NCBI RefSeq assembly: GCF_025152525.1
Contig: NZ_JALXXL010000007.1
Span: 1 to 64,000, forward strand
Direction: 5' to 3'
Source: Corynebacterium sp. p3-SID1056
Lineage (GTDB): Bacteria; Actinomycetota; Actinomycetes; Mycobacteriales; Mycobacteriaceae
DNA: 64,000 bases
Numbering within the stretch: the stretch's first letter is position 1; each line of letters opens with the position of its first letter. The notes under the pieces were generated by a model. The model was not told the DNA's origin. It was given only the letters and a program-made list of their open reading frames with translations, and made no database searches. This document shows positions 8,567 to 17,846 of the stretch, one piece after another. The translations under genes and the position numbers were made by a program.

Positions 8567-9541
8567 GTGCTTCCGGCTCATCTCGCCTCATGGTTTATGG
8601 TTGAAAGCAAGTCCTTAGCTCTCGAAACTATAGGTAGGAACATCTTGAACCCGTTTGCCAGAAATACAGCGCGATACGGCTCACCTGAGTTTGTTTACTC
8701 ATCCCTCGAGGATTTTCAAAACAGGGAGATCCCCGATGGAGTCCACTCTATCGCTTACGGTGATGGCCACCTCGATGTTTTGACGGAGGACCGCGGAGCA
8801 GAAGCATCACTCATTTTCTTTCACGGAGCCGTTCCCTGGCGCAAGACTACGCTGCCAGTATTCAGCGGTAAAAGCGTGACAGACGGTCTAGAGGCGAACT
8901 TGATTTTGGTATCCGACCCGTCTCTCGAGCTGACACTCAACCTCGCTTGGTTTGTAGGAGACCACGAGCGGCGACTTCAACAGGATCTTCCGGCCGTTTT
9001 GAACCATATTTTGGCGTCCTTTTCGAATCACAAACACGTCATCACCTACGGCGGATCGGGCGGCGGTTTTGCATCGCTCTTCTACTCGACCTTTCTGAAC
9101 AACGCGATTGCCATTGCTGCAAATCCGCAAACCAGCATTGCTAACTACCACCAGCAAGCTGTAGACCGATTTGTCAAAGCGACGTGGCCCGGCCGAAGCA
9201 TCGAGGACATTGATGCGGTTACTGATGTTTCAACGCTTTACTGCAGACCAGTCGACAACCCAGTCATTTATGTACAAGCGCTCGGCGATGACCATATTGA
9301 ACTCCACATGAAGCCCTTCTTGGACGCGATAGCGGCAGAGAACAGGCATGGCGTTCGTTTTCTTTGGAACGGCAAAGGCCACATTCCGCCTTCTAAAGGC
9401 AGCATCAATAAGATGCTCAAGGACGTTGTCGCATGCAGTGGTAACTGGAGTGATACGAGCGATCGTCTGTCGCTCATAAACGGGATTGTCACCCCAGACA
9501 TCCTCGCCATGCAGCGTCAGTATTTAGCAGGGTTGGTCTAA
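8567..9541 (+). CDS. Alpha/beta-hydrolase-like protein of the glycan island (paralogue 2)
   Basis: Up to 324 residues from a GTG at 8567; the ATG at 8597 is an equally good start and neither has a strong ribosome binding site. It matches the preceding hydrolase-like protein: both carry LILVSDPSL or VILVSDPSL followed by TLNLAW, and the nucleophile loop here is TYGGSGGGFASLFY with a GKGHIPPSKG histidine loop near the end. It lacks the C-terminal beta domain of paralogue 1. No export signal. Probably acts on the same or a related intermediate as its twin. Function inferred only from fold and context. Confidence 0.6.
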   Translation: MLPAHLASWFMVESKSLALETIGRNILNPFARNTARYGSPEFVYSSLEDFQNREIPDGVHSIAYGDGHLDVLTEDRGAEASLIFFHGAVPWRKTTLPVFSGKSVTDGLEANLILVSDPSLELTLNLAWFVGDHERRLQQDLPAVLNHILASFSNHKHVITYGGSGGGFASLFYSTFLNNAIAIAANPQTSIANYHQQAVDRFVKATWPGRSIEDIDAVTDVSTLYCRPVDNPVIYVQALGDDHIELHMKPFLDAIAAENRHGVRFLWNGKGHIPPSKGSINKMLKDVVACSGNWSDTSDRLSLINGIVTPDILAMQRQYLAGLV

Positions 9542-9550
9542 GGCATTCCT

Positions 9551-9586
9551 CAAAGTGGCCTAGTATTAAGGAAGTAGGCCACTTTG
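9551..9586. terminator. Bidirectional hairpin terminator between convergent genes
   Basis: A perfect 12-base inverted repeat (caaagtggccta at 9551-9562 and its complement at 9575-9586) with a 12-base loop sits in the 53-base gap between the plus-strand hydrolase gene and the minus-strand glycosyltransferase. There is no long T run, but position and stem strength fit a shared terminator. Confidence 0.7.
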
Positions 9587-9594
9587 GAGACTAG

Positions 9595-10782
9595 TTACTG
9601 CACGGTTAGCGCGAAGTCCCAACGCTTGGAAACATCTTGCCCACCACGCAGAACGCTTTCCAGCCTGATTTTCCACAGCGCCGGCTTGAATTGCTGGATG
9701 ATCTCAAATTCCCCGCTCTCCTGATCTGCTACCACGGTTGCCAGCTCGGTGTACGTCCCCGACCTGCCTGTGGCGCTTAGGGTAACTTTTGCTCCCGGAT
9801 TAGCTGCGCCTTTGAATCGGACATTCCCACGCCGCACTTTCGCTGGCGGAACATTTGGATAGACAAGGTATAAAAATGGCACGCTCGGATCGAAGATTCC
9901 CGAGTTCGTCTTAACTATCCCCTTTTTTAGTTTGCCAATCCGCTGATCTAATTCACGGATCTGATTTACTTCCGGCATGGTGCGGCGCCAGGTTAGACCG
10001 AGTGTTTGCTTCGCGCCACGTTGAAGGTCGGACCAACGCTCGAGCTCGGCAGTATCAATCCCGAATCGTTGTCGTATGTCTTCGTCTGCCACGCGCCAGG
10101 ACTCGATTTTCTTGAGACGATCCTCATATGACCCGTCGCCCTGTTTGTGGAATGTATACAGGAAATACCGGCCGCGTCCAGTGATTGCTTGAGATTGAAA
10201 ACCGACTTTCTCCGCATTCGACAACGCCTTGGTGTGGTTGTTCCAAAGGACCCTGCCCACCTCTTTAGTCGTGCCGTAGTAGTAGGTATTACAGGTGTTC
10301 GCTCGGTATGTCCATTCCCCGATGAGCTGCTCTGGACCGTTAAACGCATATCCTTCACTCAGGGAAATAACGGCTGCTCGCCCCCTGTCGGCAATCGCGT
10401 TCTCGACTACCTCGAACGCGTCATTGGAAATCGCGTCGTCATCATCTATTCGGATCACGATCACTCGATCAACGTCACCGGCTACAGAGCGTATGCAGTT
10501 CAACCCAGTTCGATTAGCTTCAACAGAGGTTCTAACGAACTGGAGACGGATATCGTTCTGCCCTCGGACCTCTTGAATCGCCTGACGCAGCTGACCGAGC
10601 GCTTCGATGGGCATGTTTTCGTCCAGTAACAAGAACCATGTAAAAGACCGCCCCTTAGCAGCGGCGAGCATACTGGGAAGAGTAACTGCTCGAAAAAGAG
10701 CAAGACGGGGTTCCCACCATTCCATGTCAAAAATTCCGATGCCGCATTTAGTTAGGGCTACTGCAGGGATGGGTGTTGACAT
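9595..10782 (-). CDS. Glycosyltransferase, putative rhamnosyltransferase type
   Basis: 395 residues, ATG start with ggagg just upstream. The first 270 residues resemble the Rhamno_transf family (PF11316): ALTKCGIGIFDMEWWEPRL, SFTWFLLLDENMP, and an acidic VIVIRIDDDDAISNDAF cluster near residue 115 for metal and donor binding. The C-terminal 90 residues (RRGNVRFKGAANPGAKVTLS) look like an Ig-like or carbohydrate-binding beta domain. It is followed, 12 bases on, by the convergent terminator. Together with the next two genes upstream it forms a minus-strand unit. The sugar is not proven to be rhamnose. Confidence 0.7.
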   Translation of the reverse strand: MSTPIPAVALTKCGIGIFDMEWWEPRLALFRAVTLPSMLAAAKGRSFTWFLLLDENMPIEALGQLRQAIQEVRGQNDIRLQFVRTSVEANRTGLNCIRSVAGDVDRVIVIRIDDDDAISNDAFEVVENAIADRGRAAVISLSEGYAFNGPEQLIGEWTYRANTCNTYYYGTTKEVGRVLWNNHTKALSNAEKVGFQSQAITGRGRYFLYTFHKQGDGSYEDRLKKIESWRVADEDIRQRFGIDTAELERWSDLQRGAKQTLGLTWRRTMPEVNQIRELDQRIGKLKKGIVKTNSGIFDPSVPFLYLVYPNVPPAKVRRGNVRFKGAANPGAKVTLSATGRSGTYTELATVVADQESGEFEIIQQFKPALWKIRLESVLRGGQDVSKRWDFALTVQ

Positions 10783-10844
10783 ACATTCCTCCGTGTGCGC
10801 GTCTTAGTCTAAGGCTGATTGCAGAATTGGTAAGTGTTTTTGGA

Positions 10845-13616
10845 CTAGCTCAGATGGCGTGAGACACGACGGCGGAGCCTCATTGCCAGCGCTTCTGGCT
10901 CCGGTTTCTGCACAACCCAGCTGGCTTCTCCAGCATGGTCGCCTTCGACGAGTTCGACCCACGCTCGATCCATCAGTTTTTTGTAATCCTGGTTTGTTGT
11001 CACAGCCGGGCCGTAAATCTCGGCAATTTCCTCAATGAGCCGGTACGATTCTGCACGTTGCGCTGGCTCGACTCTCTCAAGTTTCTTGATGTACCAAAGA
11101 TCGAGGAACTTTATAAAACGGCCTGTGGAGTAGTGTTCATGCAATCCAATCTCCTTAAGCCAAGCCGAACGTGCGGTCTCAAGCGGGAGGTACTTCCGGT
11201 AAAAATTCGGTGAGATTGAGTTGACCGTCGAGTTAGCAACCTCGGCGTAGTAGATGTGTACAGGCGTTGGGTCCAGCGCTATTTCCCGCGCGTAGTACAG
11301 CATCTGCTGGAAAAAATAGGAGTCCTGCCCCACTGCTCCTACAGGCTGGGTCAATTGGAGGCCAGCCAACCACTCGCGGTTCGCAACCAGCGCCTGAATA
11401 CTCATCGGCTGGTAGTTCATCTGGCGCAAAAGCTCCGCGTTCCTTCCACGGAGATCGAACTTGTTCTCCGTTACAGGCTCAACATCTAGGGCTTTCAGAG
11501 CTTTCTTCAAAGCCCACGAGTTATTCACAAGGCTGCGCTTCCCCTTGTACCTGACCATGTTGCCTAGAGCGAAGTCAGGAGTCTCAGCCTCCATTATGTC
11601 CAGCAACATTTCGTAAGCATCATTTGTTTGCTCATTATCTGGATCCAAGTACGTGATATACGTCGTGTCGGCCAGTTCTAGCCCCTTGTTGCGTGGCCGG
11701 GAGGCGCTACCAGAGCCACCCTCGGGGAAGCGATATACCTGAACATTCTCGAAAATCTGATCGAGCAGGTTAAGGGAATGTATTGTCTTGAGGTCAGATG
11801 AGCCATCGTCTATCAATAGGATCTTCGACCTGGAGAACACCGAACTCCGTAATAGCGACTGGAAGCACTTGTGCACAAGGTGACGGCCATTATTATATAC
11901 GGGGACAATGACAGAGAGATCCGGCGTTCTCTCGGTTCTATACTGGGCAACCCCAGAAGATGCACTTGTTCTAACCCGAATCTTGGTCTCCAGTCGTGTG
12001 GAGTCGAACGTTTCTCCTTGACCAAGCCACACCGCATGCACGGAAGACTTCACATCGACTGATTCAATCTCGTAAGCGCACGTCGGCGCATCAAACGCGA
12101 CAAGTTCAACAGCATCCACTTCGCAGTAGCGGAACGGAACGACGATATCAGCAAGCAAATCCGGAGACTCAAAGTCAAATTTGTCTGCAAAGACTACAAG
12201 GTCGCCCTCATGCGACCCTTCGACGCTCGATACGTCTTCAGGTTTGAGCCAGACCAGCTCGGCTAAGTCGATTTTGGTCTTCGCGAAATCCTCGAAGCGT
12301 TCCTGGCTCTCTGTAACAACGTAAACTTTGTGGGTCGGCTGCTCAACGTCGAAGCCCGCCGTCTCTAGCAAGGTATCGATTCGGTCGAATGCGGTATCAG
12401 ACAGAAAAACATCCCTGATTCCCTCCGCCCGGCTAAAACGTATGTAGTCGTCACTAATATTATCGACAAATTGGCGCGCATCTGTATCCGAGTCAATCAT
12501 TGTGACATACGGATATAGGGAGTTTACTCCGTTGCTATAGTTTGAGAGTACTACCGTCCCCATTGCCAATAATTCGACGATTCGGTTGGCAAACATGGTC
12601 GAACTATCAGTAACCGAATTCAAATTGATAGCAAGCGGTAAGAGTTTCTGCAGGCGCAGCACTTGATCATGCGAGAGCGGCTTCCTAATGCTCTCTATGA
12701 AGCGATCAGGATACTGGTACTTAGTAAGGTCCTCAAAATCTTCGTCTCGGAGATTCAAGTTGCGGTCGAAGATTGTCAGGCGCGATCCAGATGCCTCAAT
12801 CCCATCAAAGATGTTGGTTGCCGCACGCAAACGTTCCTTATATTTGTGCGCGAGCCACGAACCTGCGAACACCAGCTCCCGGCTGGTATTCCGCTCACAC
12901 CCCAGAGGATTGTGCTTTCGGTAGTTTACCGCAAAGCGGAGAGATTGGATCGGGACATCATCGCCGACTCGCGCTCTATAACGCGGAATGACCTCTTCCG
13001 CGGATGTAAAAATGAAATCAGCAGTGTCAGCCAAATGGACAAACTTGTTAAAGTTTGGCGGATCCTCCTTCGAGTAGAAAGCAACAGGTATTGAGAGCTC
13101 ACGGGCTAACGGTTCAATCTCATTCTCATAGAGTTTCCTGGCTTCTGAATTTCGGTTACCAAATCCGAGCCATTCACCGTTGAGTCCTCGCCAAGCAGAC
13201 ACAACCAGCAGAAGGTCGCACCCCGGCAGCACCTCACGAAAGTTTTCTGGCGTCAGAGGACGGAAATCCGCGGCAACTTCAATCGAATCGAAAAAGAAAT
13301 CGTCTGCGATGATTCCAATTTTGACGTCACGCGGTCTATCCCACCGTTGACTTACGGGTGTTGGAAGCTGATCGGCTTCCTCGAGTAAGGCGCGGATACG
13401 AGGGGCATCCTCTTCGTCGAAGACTTCCGCGCGCTCCCGGTACTCGTCATAAGAAAAAGCTGGCTCAAGAAAATCGTTCTCTCCACGCAGCGCTGCTCGA
13501 TGCACCCTCGACCCCATATAGTCGATAAGCTTCTGCGTGTTTTGGATGCTCTCCTGTGCCTTGGCACTAAGGGCATCAAGCCTCTTAAGTTGTTTTTTAA
13601 TCGCACTGCGTTTCAT
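10845..13616 (-). CDS. Bifunctional glycosyltransferase: CgeB/GT4-like N-terminus fused to a GT2 C-terminus
   Basis: 923 residues, ATG with ggggag upstream. It starts with a helical segment (1-45). Residues about 95-420 form a GT-B domain of the CgeB/Glyco_trans_1_2 kind: DLLLVVSAWRGLNGEWLG, PVAFYSKEDPPNFNKFVH, and MFANRIVELLAMGTVVLSNY. Residues about 560-800 are a GT2 domain: DLSVIVPVYNNGRHL, ILLIDDGSSD, ITYLDPDNEQ. The tail resembles the C-terminal helices of TagF- or capsule-type GT2 proteins. Two active sites in one chain suggest alternating addition of two sugars, that is, a polymerase. It shares its N-terminal fold with the 15904-17787 protein. Confidence 0.8.
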   Translation of the reverse strand: MKRSAIKKQLKRLDALSAKAQESIQNTQKLIDYMGSRVHRAALRGENDFLEPAFSYDEYRERAEVFDEEDAPRIRALLEEADQLPTPVSQRWDRPRDVKIGIIADDFFFDSIEVAADFRPLTPENFREVLPGCDLLLVVSAWRGLNGEWLGFGNRNSEARKLYENEIEPLARELSIPVAFYSKEDPPNFNKFVHLADTADFIFTSAEEVIPRYRARVGDDVPIQSLRFAVNYRKHNPLGCERNTSRELVFAGSWLAHKYKERLRAATNIFDGIEASGSRLTIFDRNLNLRDEDFEDLTKYQYPDRFIESIRKPLSHDQVLRLQKLLPLAINLNSVTDSSTMFANRIVELLAMGTVVLSNYSNGVNSLYPYVTMIDSDTDARQFVDNISDDYIRFSRAEGIRDVFLSDTAFDRIDTLLETAGFDVEQPTHKVYVVTESQERFEDFAKTKIDLAELVWLKPEDVSSVEGSHEGDLVVFADKFDFESPDLLADIVVPFRYCEVDAVELVAFDAPTCAYEIESVDVKSSVHAVWLGQGETFDSTRLETKIRVRTSASSGVAQYRTERTPDLSVIVPVYNNGRHLVHKCFQSLLRSSVFSRSKILLIDDGSSDLKTIHSLNLLDQIFENVQVYRFPEGGSGSASRPRNKGLELADTTYITYLDPDNEQTNDAYEMLLDIMEAETPDFALGNMVRYKGKRSLVNNSWALKKALKALDVEPVTENKFDLRGRNAELLRQMNYQPMSIQALVANREWLAGLQLTQPVGAVGQDSYFFQQMLYYAREIALDPTPVHIYYAEVANSTVNSISPNFYRKYLPLETARSAWLKEIGLHEHYSTGRFIKFLDLWYIKKLERVEPAQRAESYRLIEEIAEIYGPAVTTNQDYKKLMDRAWVELVEGDHAGEASWVVQKPEPEALAMRLRRRVSRHLS

Positions 13617-13634
13617 CTGAACTCCCCAATCAAT

Positions 13635-14000
13635 CTATTTGCTTGCCCAATACATTCGCTTCAGGCGCAATATGGGTGCGGGAACATCAGTACCCCGCAG
13701 ACTTGCCGGAAGTAGGCAGCCGAGGCGTAGCCTGTGCAAGAGCTTGCCACCTCCAGGCTTGAACTTGAGCACCCTCGTTTTAAGAGAGGCGTCCGATCTA
13801 GCGGCTTCAAGCTCCGATTTCAGTCGGGCAATCTCTTTGTCCCTCTTCTGGATTCCTGCCATCAGCTTGCGGTCGCGCTCTATCTCCGCAATGAGCCGAT
13901 GGTTGACAGCGATAACCTCTTCCGCGAGGCGCTCCGCTTGCAGAATGGCTCGGTCGAGTAACAGATCGTCGCCGGAGCTCGATTTCAAGATACGGTCCAC
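13635..14000 (-). CDS. Small coiled-coil protein of the glycan island
   Basis: 121 residues, GTG start with aaaggg upstream. Residues about 15-75 are a heptad-rich coiled coil (AEEVIAVNHRLIAEIERD, then KEIARLKSELEAARSD). A basic tail follows (LLHRLRLGCLLPASLRG, LRLKRMYWAS). It is the first gene of the minus unit and lies 18 bases before the bifunctional transferase. It may anchor or oligomerise that enzyme, or set chain length as coiled-coil partners do in some O-antigen systems; this is an analogy, not a homology call. Confidence 0.55.
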   Translation of the reverse strand: MDRILKSSSGDDLLLDRAILQAERLAEEVIAVNHRLIAEIERDRKLMAGIQKRDKEIARLKSELEAARSDASLKTRVLKFKPGGGKLLHRLRLGCLLPASLRGTDVPAPILRLKRMYWASK

Positions 14001-14223
14001 CTCGTGACCCTTTCAGACTTTGTGTAGGGGTGACTGACAATGGCAATTAATTAACGATGATACTAAGAACTAGTGGCGGTATGGTACCCCACCCTTCGTC
14101 GGGTTAATGCCCTGAAAGGGGACGCGATTTCTCCGTCTAATTCGGGAGTACCTTCCACAATCTGTAAACTGTACCTGCAAAACCCAAGTACAGGACATTG
14201 GTGAAACGAATCAGAGGTCAACT

Positions 14224-15087
14224 TTGGAAAGCGACATCCTCCCCGTAAAGCCTATCGACGACTCGGGATTACAGGCCCTTCGTGCTAGGCCGACGTTCCG
14301 TCGTTACCTCGCACAACTCTGGCAGCGCCGTCACTTCATCTGGGCTGACGCACGCCGTAGGGCTTTCTCTCGCGGCCGCGATATGTACCTCGGCCGAGCG
14401 TGGATCATCTTGCAGCCCCTTCTGGATTGTTTGGTGTATGTCCTAATTTTCGGAGTAGTTCTCAAGCTCTCTCGAAATATTGACTACTTCATCGGCTACT
14501 TGGTTTTGGGTGTCATCTTCTACGGTTTTATGAACCGTGGCATCTCCAATGGCTCGGGCCTCATTCAATCATCTAAGGGAATGATCGCATCCTTCTCGTT
14601 CCCTGCGGCTTCGATTCCGATTTCTATTACGCTGCGCCAGCTGCTTGACAACATTCCAGCTGCCCTCGTTGGACTGCTGATTGCGATGGGATTCCACCAG
14701 ATTGTTCCAGCTATTTCGATCATCGCGGTTATCCCTCTCTATTTGATGATTCATCTTTTCTCACTTGGTTTAATGCTCGTAACCGCTCGAATTACGGCAT
14801 TTATCCCAGATATGAAAGCAATCGTCTCAACATTTTTGCGAGCATTGTTTTTTGTTTCCGGTGTGTTCTTCGATATCCATCGTTTCGATTCGAACGAAAA
14901 TTTGCAGGCCATTATGCTTGCAAACCCCGTCTTTCAGTTTCTTACCGCAGTCCGCGAGGCCACGATTTACCAGCATTTTCCGCCGCTAGACAGGTGGCTG
15001 TACCTGGTGGCGTGGGCTGCCGGGACTCTTGTTCTCGGCATTGTATTCTTTTGGCGCGCGGAGGATAGGTACATCAATGTCAAGTAA
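14224..15087 (+). CDS. ABC transporter permease, TagG/Wzm type polysaccharide exporter
   Basis: 287 residues with a TTG start preceded by cagagg. An amphipathic N-terminus (RYLAQLWQRRHFIWADAR) is followed by six predicted membrane helices (for example IILQPLLDCLVYVLIFGVVL and YLVAWAAGTLVLGIVFFW), the ABC2_membrane pattern of TagG, RfbA and Wzm. With the following ATPase it would move a lipid-linked glycan across the cytoplasmic membrane. The gene opens a two-gene plus-strand operon. The 223-base gap to the divergent coiled-coil gene has AT-rich sequence near 14040-14070 that may carry promoters, but no box is convincing. Confidence 0.85.
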   Translation: MESDILPVKPIDDSGLQALRARPTFRRYLAQLWQRRHFIWADARRRAFSRGRDMYLGRAWIILQPLLDCLVYVLIFGVVLKLSRNIDYFIGYLVLGVIFYGFMNRGISNGSGLIQSSKGMIASFSFPAASIPISITLRQLLDNIPAALVGLLIAMGFHQIVPAISIIAVIPLYLMIHLFSLGLMLVTARITAFIPDMKAIVSTFLRALFFVSGVFFDIHRFDSNENLQAIMLANPVFQFLTAVREATIYQHFPPLDRWLYLVAWAAGTLVLGIVFFWRAEDRYINVK

Positions 15088-15895
15088 ACCGACGATTGTT
15101 TCTCGCGAAATCTCAAAAACCTACAGTTTGACAAGCTCCGGGTCGAGCTTGGGGCTGTCCCTGCCTAACCGCAGGACCCTTATTCATGCCCTAAAGCCTG
15201 CAAGTTTTGTTGCATACCAAGGCCAGTCCATCGGAATCATCGGAAAAAACGGTTCCGGTAAGTCCACCCTCATGCGTCTGCTGGCAGGCAGTGAAAGCCC
15301 TACAGCTGGCGCAGTTTACGCCTCAACAACCCCTACCCTGCTGGGGGTATCCGCTGCGTTGCAGTCATCACTGTCTGGGCGCCAGAATATCCAACTCGGA
15401 TTGCTTGCGTCGGGAATGCACCCAGATGAAGCCAGTCGCCTTGAGCAACCAGTTATTGACTGGGCAGAACTCAATGACTCTATCGATAGGCCGCTACGTA
15501 CATATTCATCCGGCATGGCAGCGCGTCTAAAGTTCGCGATCTCTACAGCCTCACCTGCGGAAATACTGCTCATTGATGAGGCGCTTTCTACAGGTGACGC
15601 AACGTTTAAAGCCAAGGCCAATAAGCGAATGGAAGATTTTCTCAATAACTCCGGAACCGTCATGCTTGTTTCGCATGGCGTTAAAAGCATCAGAGAGAAC
15701 TGTGAACGGTCCATTTGGTTACACGAAGGCGAAATAATCGCGGATGGCGAAACCGGTGAAGTCAGTCGGGCGTACGTCAAATGGACCAACAGGGCCGTTA
15801 ACGGTAAGCCCGAAGAAGCAGAGGCCATCATTCGCGAAGCCCGAGAGTCTTATCAGCGTCCAAACATAGTTTTTCAGAGCGAGATTACCAATTGA
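15077..15895 (+). CDS. ABC transporter ATPase, TagH/Wzt type polysaccharide exporter
   Basis: 272 residues from the ATG at 15077, chosen because it overlaps the permease stop by 11 bases and follows a ggagg 12 bases upstream; an in-frame start at 15029 would add 16 residues. It has Walker A (GIIGKNGSGKSTLMRL), the signature LRTYSSGMAARLKF, Walker B (EILLIDEALSTGD) and the switch histidine (MLVSHG). This is the TagH/KpsT/Wzt group of ABC exporters. There is no C-terminal carbohydrate-binding domain as in O9a-type Wzt, so export need not depend on a modified chain end. It powers the TagG-like permease. Confidence 0.9.
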   Translation: MSSKPTIVSREISKTYSLTSSGSSLGLSLPNRRTLIHALKPASFVAYQGQSIGIIGKNGSGKSTLMRLLAGSESPTAGAVYASTTPTLLGVSAALQSSLSGRQNIQLGLLASGMHPDEASRLEQPVIDWAELNDSIDRPLRTYSSGMAARLKFAISTASPAEILLIDEALSTGDATFKAKANKRMEDFLNNSGTVMLVSHGVKSIRENCERSIWLHEGEIIADGETGEVSRAYVKWTNRAVNGKPEEAEAIIREARESYQRPNIVFQSEITN

Positions 15896-15903
15896 ATTGA
15901 GTC

Positions 15904-17787
15904 CTAAACTTCCACGTTCAGAGGCCCGCTGCCGGTGGAAACGACCTTGCTGTTGGCCAACAGTTCAAGCTCATCAGCTTCCCAGGTATGCTCGCTTTTA
16001 GCGAACCGCATTTGCACAAAGTTGAACCGATCAGATGAATAGATTTGCATTCCGTTTTTCGTGACGTCGTATAAAAACGAGGAATCCTCGCCCCTATTCT
16101 TGTCGGGAAAACGCACTTTCTCTGTTACTTCGCGTCTCCAAACAAGCGTGGGTCCAGCTACAAAGTCCGTGAAGCAGTGTTCGTCTCGAGGATTACGCAG
16201 CGCGAAGAGATCCTTGCCTTCGATGTATATATACGAAGCTTTCTTTCCGACTACATCTGCCCCGGAATACATCAAAGCATCGATCTGGTCACGCAGGTAG
16301 AATTCACCATAAAAATCATCATCATCAAACTTCGCGATGTATTTGGCAGATGCCTGATCTACCAAGAAGTTCAAATTCTCACCAAGTGTGCTCTCCGCCG
16401 AGTGGCGATACACGTGCAGCGCCACTTCCGACGGGAGAATCCCTTCCATCTTCTCCGGACCCACATCGATCCCATGAAGCAGGATGTGGCACTCCACATT
16501 CACGTTTCTCTGTTTCGCTACCTGTTGGAGGAGGTGCTCAATCTGATCTGGACGATTAGTGGATGCCACCACCGAGACCGTCGGCACAGCCTCAACCATG
16601 CCTCCAGAACCGACGCCGGTCAGCTCGACTATTCGCTGCGCTCGGTGGGTATAAGTGTGTTCTTTCCAGATTTGACGCTGAGCTCGATGCGCTATTCGAT
16701 CAGTCAGCTCGGGCGACCTTGCCAGTACTTCCAGCAATTTGCCACCGCGGGTTCCTTCTGGAAGTAGAATCACCTCATCTTCCCTAAAGAAGCTACGAAC
16801 TGCTCTTCCTTCAGTTGACACCACCACCGCTCCGCACGCGGCGGCCTCGAAAATACGACGAGAACACATCGTAGGGCTGAAGGGAACAGTATTTACATTG
16901 AGGACAACTTTGAAGTTCTTGTAGGCCGTGACCATGCGATCGTAAGGCAAGAACCCCTTCTCATATTTACGATACTGGCTCGGAAAGCTGTATTTCGAGT
17001 CCTCATGGCCGAATCGCGAGTATATAGTTAGGCCGTCGTCGAGTCGTGTACTAGCCTGCTCGGCTGCATTAAGGATTCGCTCGGTTTGGGCTTTCCTTGA
17101 AGGAAACTTTTCAGTAAAATACGTTCCACCGAAAACGAAGTCTCTCCCCCTAACGTGCCCGCTTTCAACAATCGGGTTGTGTATTGCAGGCTGCGCTGCA
17201 AAGGGAAGCACTTCAATCGTTCTATTCGGAACGGCTTTCTCGTACTCCGAGATCGAGGCCTCATCCGTGGTAAAAATGTAGTCAAAGAGACGGGCCGAAT
17301 CAATAAAATCATCGAAGTGTGCAGGATCTTCCTTGTTCCAAAAAACCGCTGGGATCCCATTCTTTTGCGCACACTCCACGAGAGTTCGAAGTTCGGCTGA
17401 AGGAGCGCTCGGGCCGACAATGTGCCCATTCCACGCTCCACCAGATCCACGCCACGCAGACTCAACTAAAAGGAGATCAAATTTAGAATCCCCTTTATGC
17501 GACAGGATGCGCTCGAAGTTTCCAGGTGTGACGGGAACTAACTCAAACTCCTGCCCCCAGGCTACTTCGGAAAACTCATCGAGAACCGCAGCTACACGAA
17601 TATTCTTAAAGGGCTTACCCTGTTGTTTTAGAAGTTGGTAACGAGCAAAACCGTCGTCTGCCGACGCCACTTGCCGCCTTTGTTTACGCAAATACTTCTT
17701 GGTCTTTCGATACGCGTGCTTTACGCCTTGTCTGCGAGAGACAGCGATAAACTTCGTTAAATGTCCTTGAATCCTAGAAAAATACAT
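15904..17787 (-). CDS. Bifunctional glycosyltransferase: CgeB/GT4-like domain plus GT2-like domain
   Basis: 627 residues, ATG with ggaaga upstream. Residues about 60-400 form a GT-B domain paralogous to that of the 923-residue protein: FDLLLVESAWRGSGGAWNG, IPAVFWNKEDPAHFDDF, and MCSRRIFEAAACGAVVVSTE. Residues about 405-610 are a GT2-like domain with VSVVASTNRP and KYIAKFDDDDFYGEFYL as the acidic donor site. It converges on the ABC exporter operon with only 8 bases between stops. This is the end of the large minus-strand block that begins with wecB. Confidence 0.8.
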   Translation of the reverse strand: MYFSRIQGHLTKFIAVSRRQGVKHAYRKTKKYLRKQRRQVASADDGFARYQLLKQQGKPFKNIRVAAVLDEFSEVAWGQEFELVPVTPGNFERILSHKGDSKFDLLLVESAWRGSGGAWNGHIVGPSAPSAELRTLVECAQKNGIPAVFWNKEDPAHFDDFIDSARLFDYIFTTDEASISEYEKAVPNRTIEVLPFAAQPAIHNPIVESGHVRGRDFVFGGTYFTEKFPSRKAQTERILNAAEQASTRLDDGLTIYSRFGHEDSKYSFPSQYRKYEKGFLPYDRMVTAYKNFKVVLNVNTVPFSPTMCSRRIFEAAACGAVVVSTEGRAVRSFFREDEVILLPEGTRGGKLLEVLARSPELTDRIAHRAQRQIWKEHTYTHRAQRIVELTGVGSGGMVEAVPTVSVVASTNRPDQIEHLLQQVAKQRNVNVECHILLHGIDVGPEKMEGILPSEVALHVYRHSAESTLGENLNFLVDQASAKYIAKFDDDDFYGEFYLRDQIDALMYSGADVVGKKASYIYIEGKDLFALRNPRDEHCFTDFVAGPTLVWRREVTEKVRFPDKNRGEDSSFLYDVTKNGMQIYSSDRFNFVQMRFAKSEHTWEADELELLANSKVVSTGSGPLNVEV

Positions 17788-17846
17788 AACTACTATCTTC
17801 CTTGAGGCAGCGGCCCGACAATCAGAAACTGACTAATCGGCAGGTC

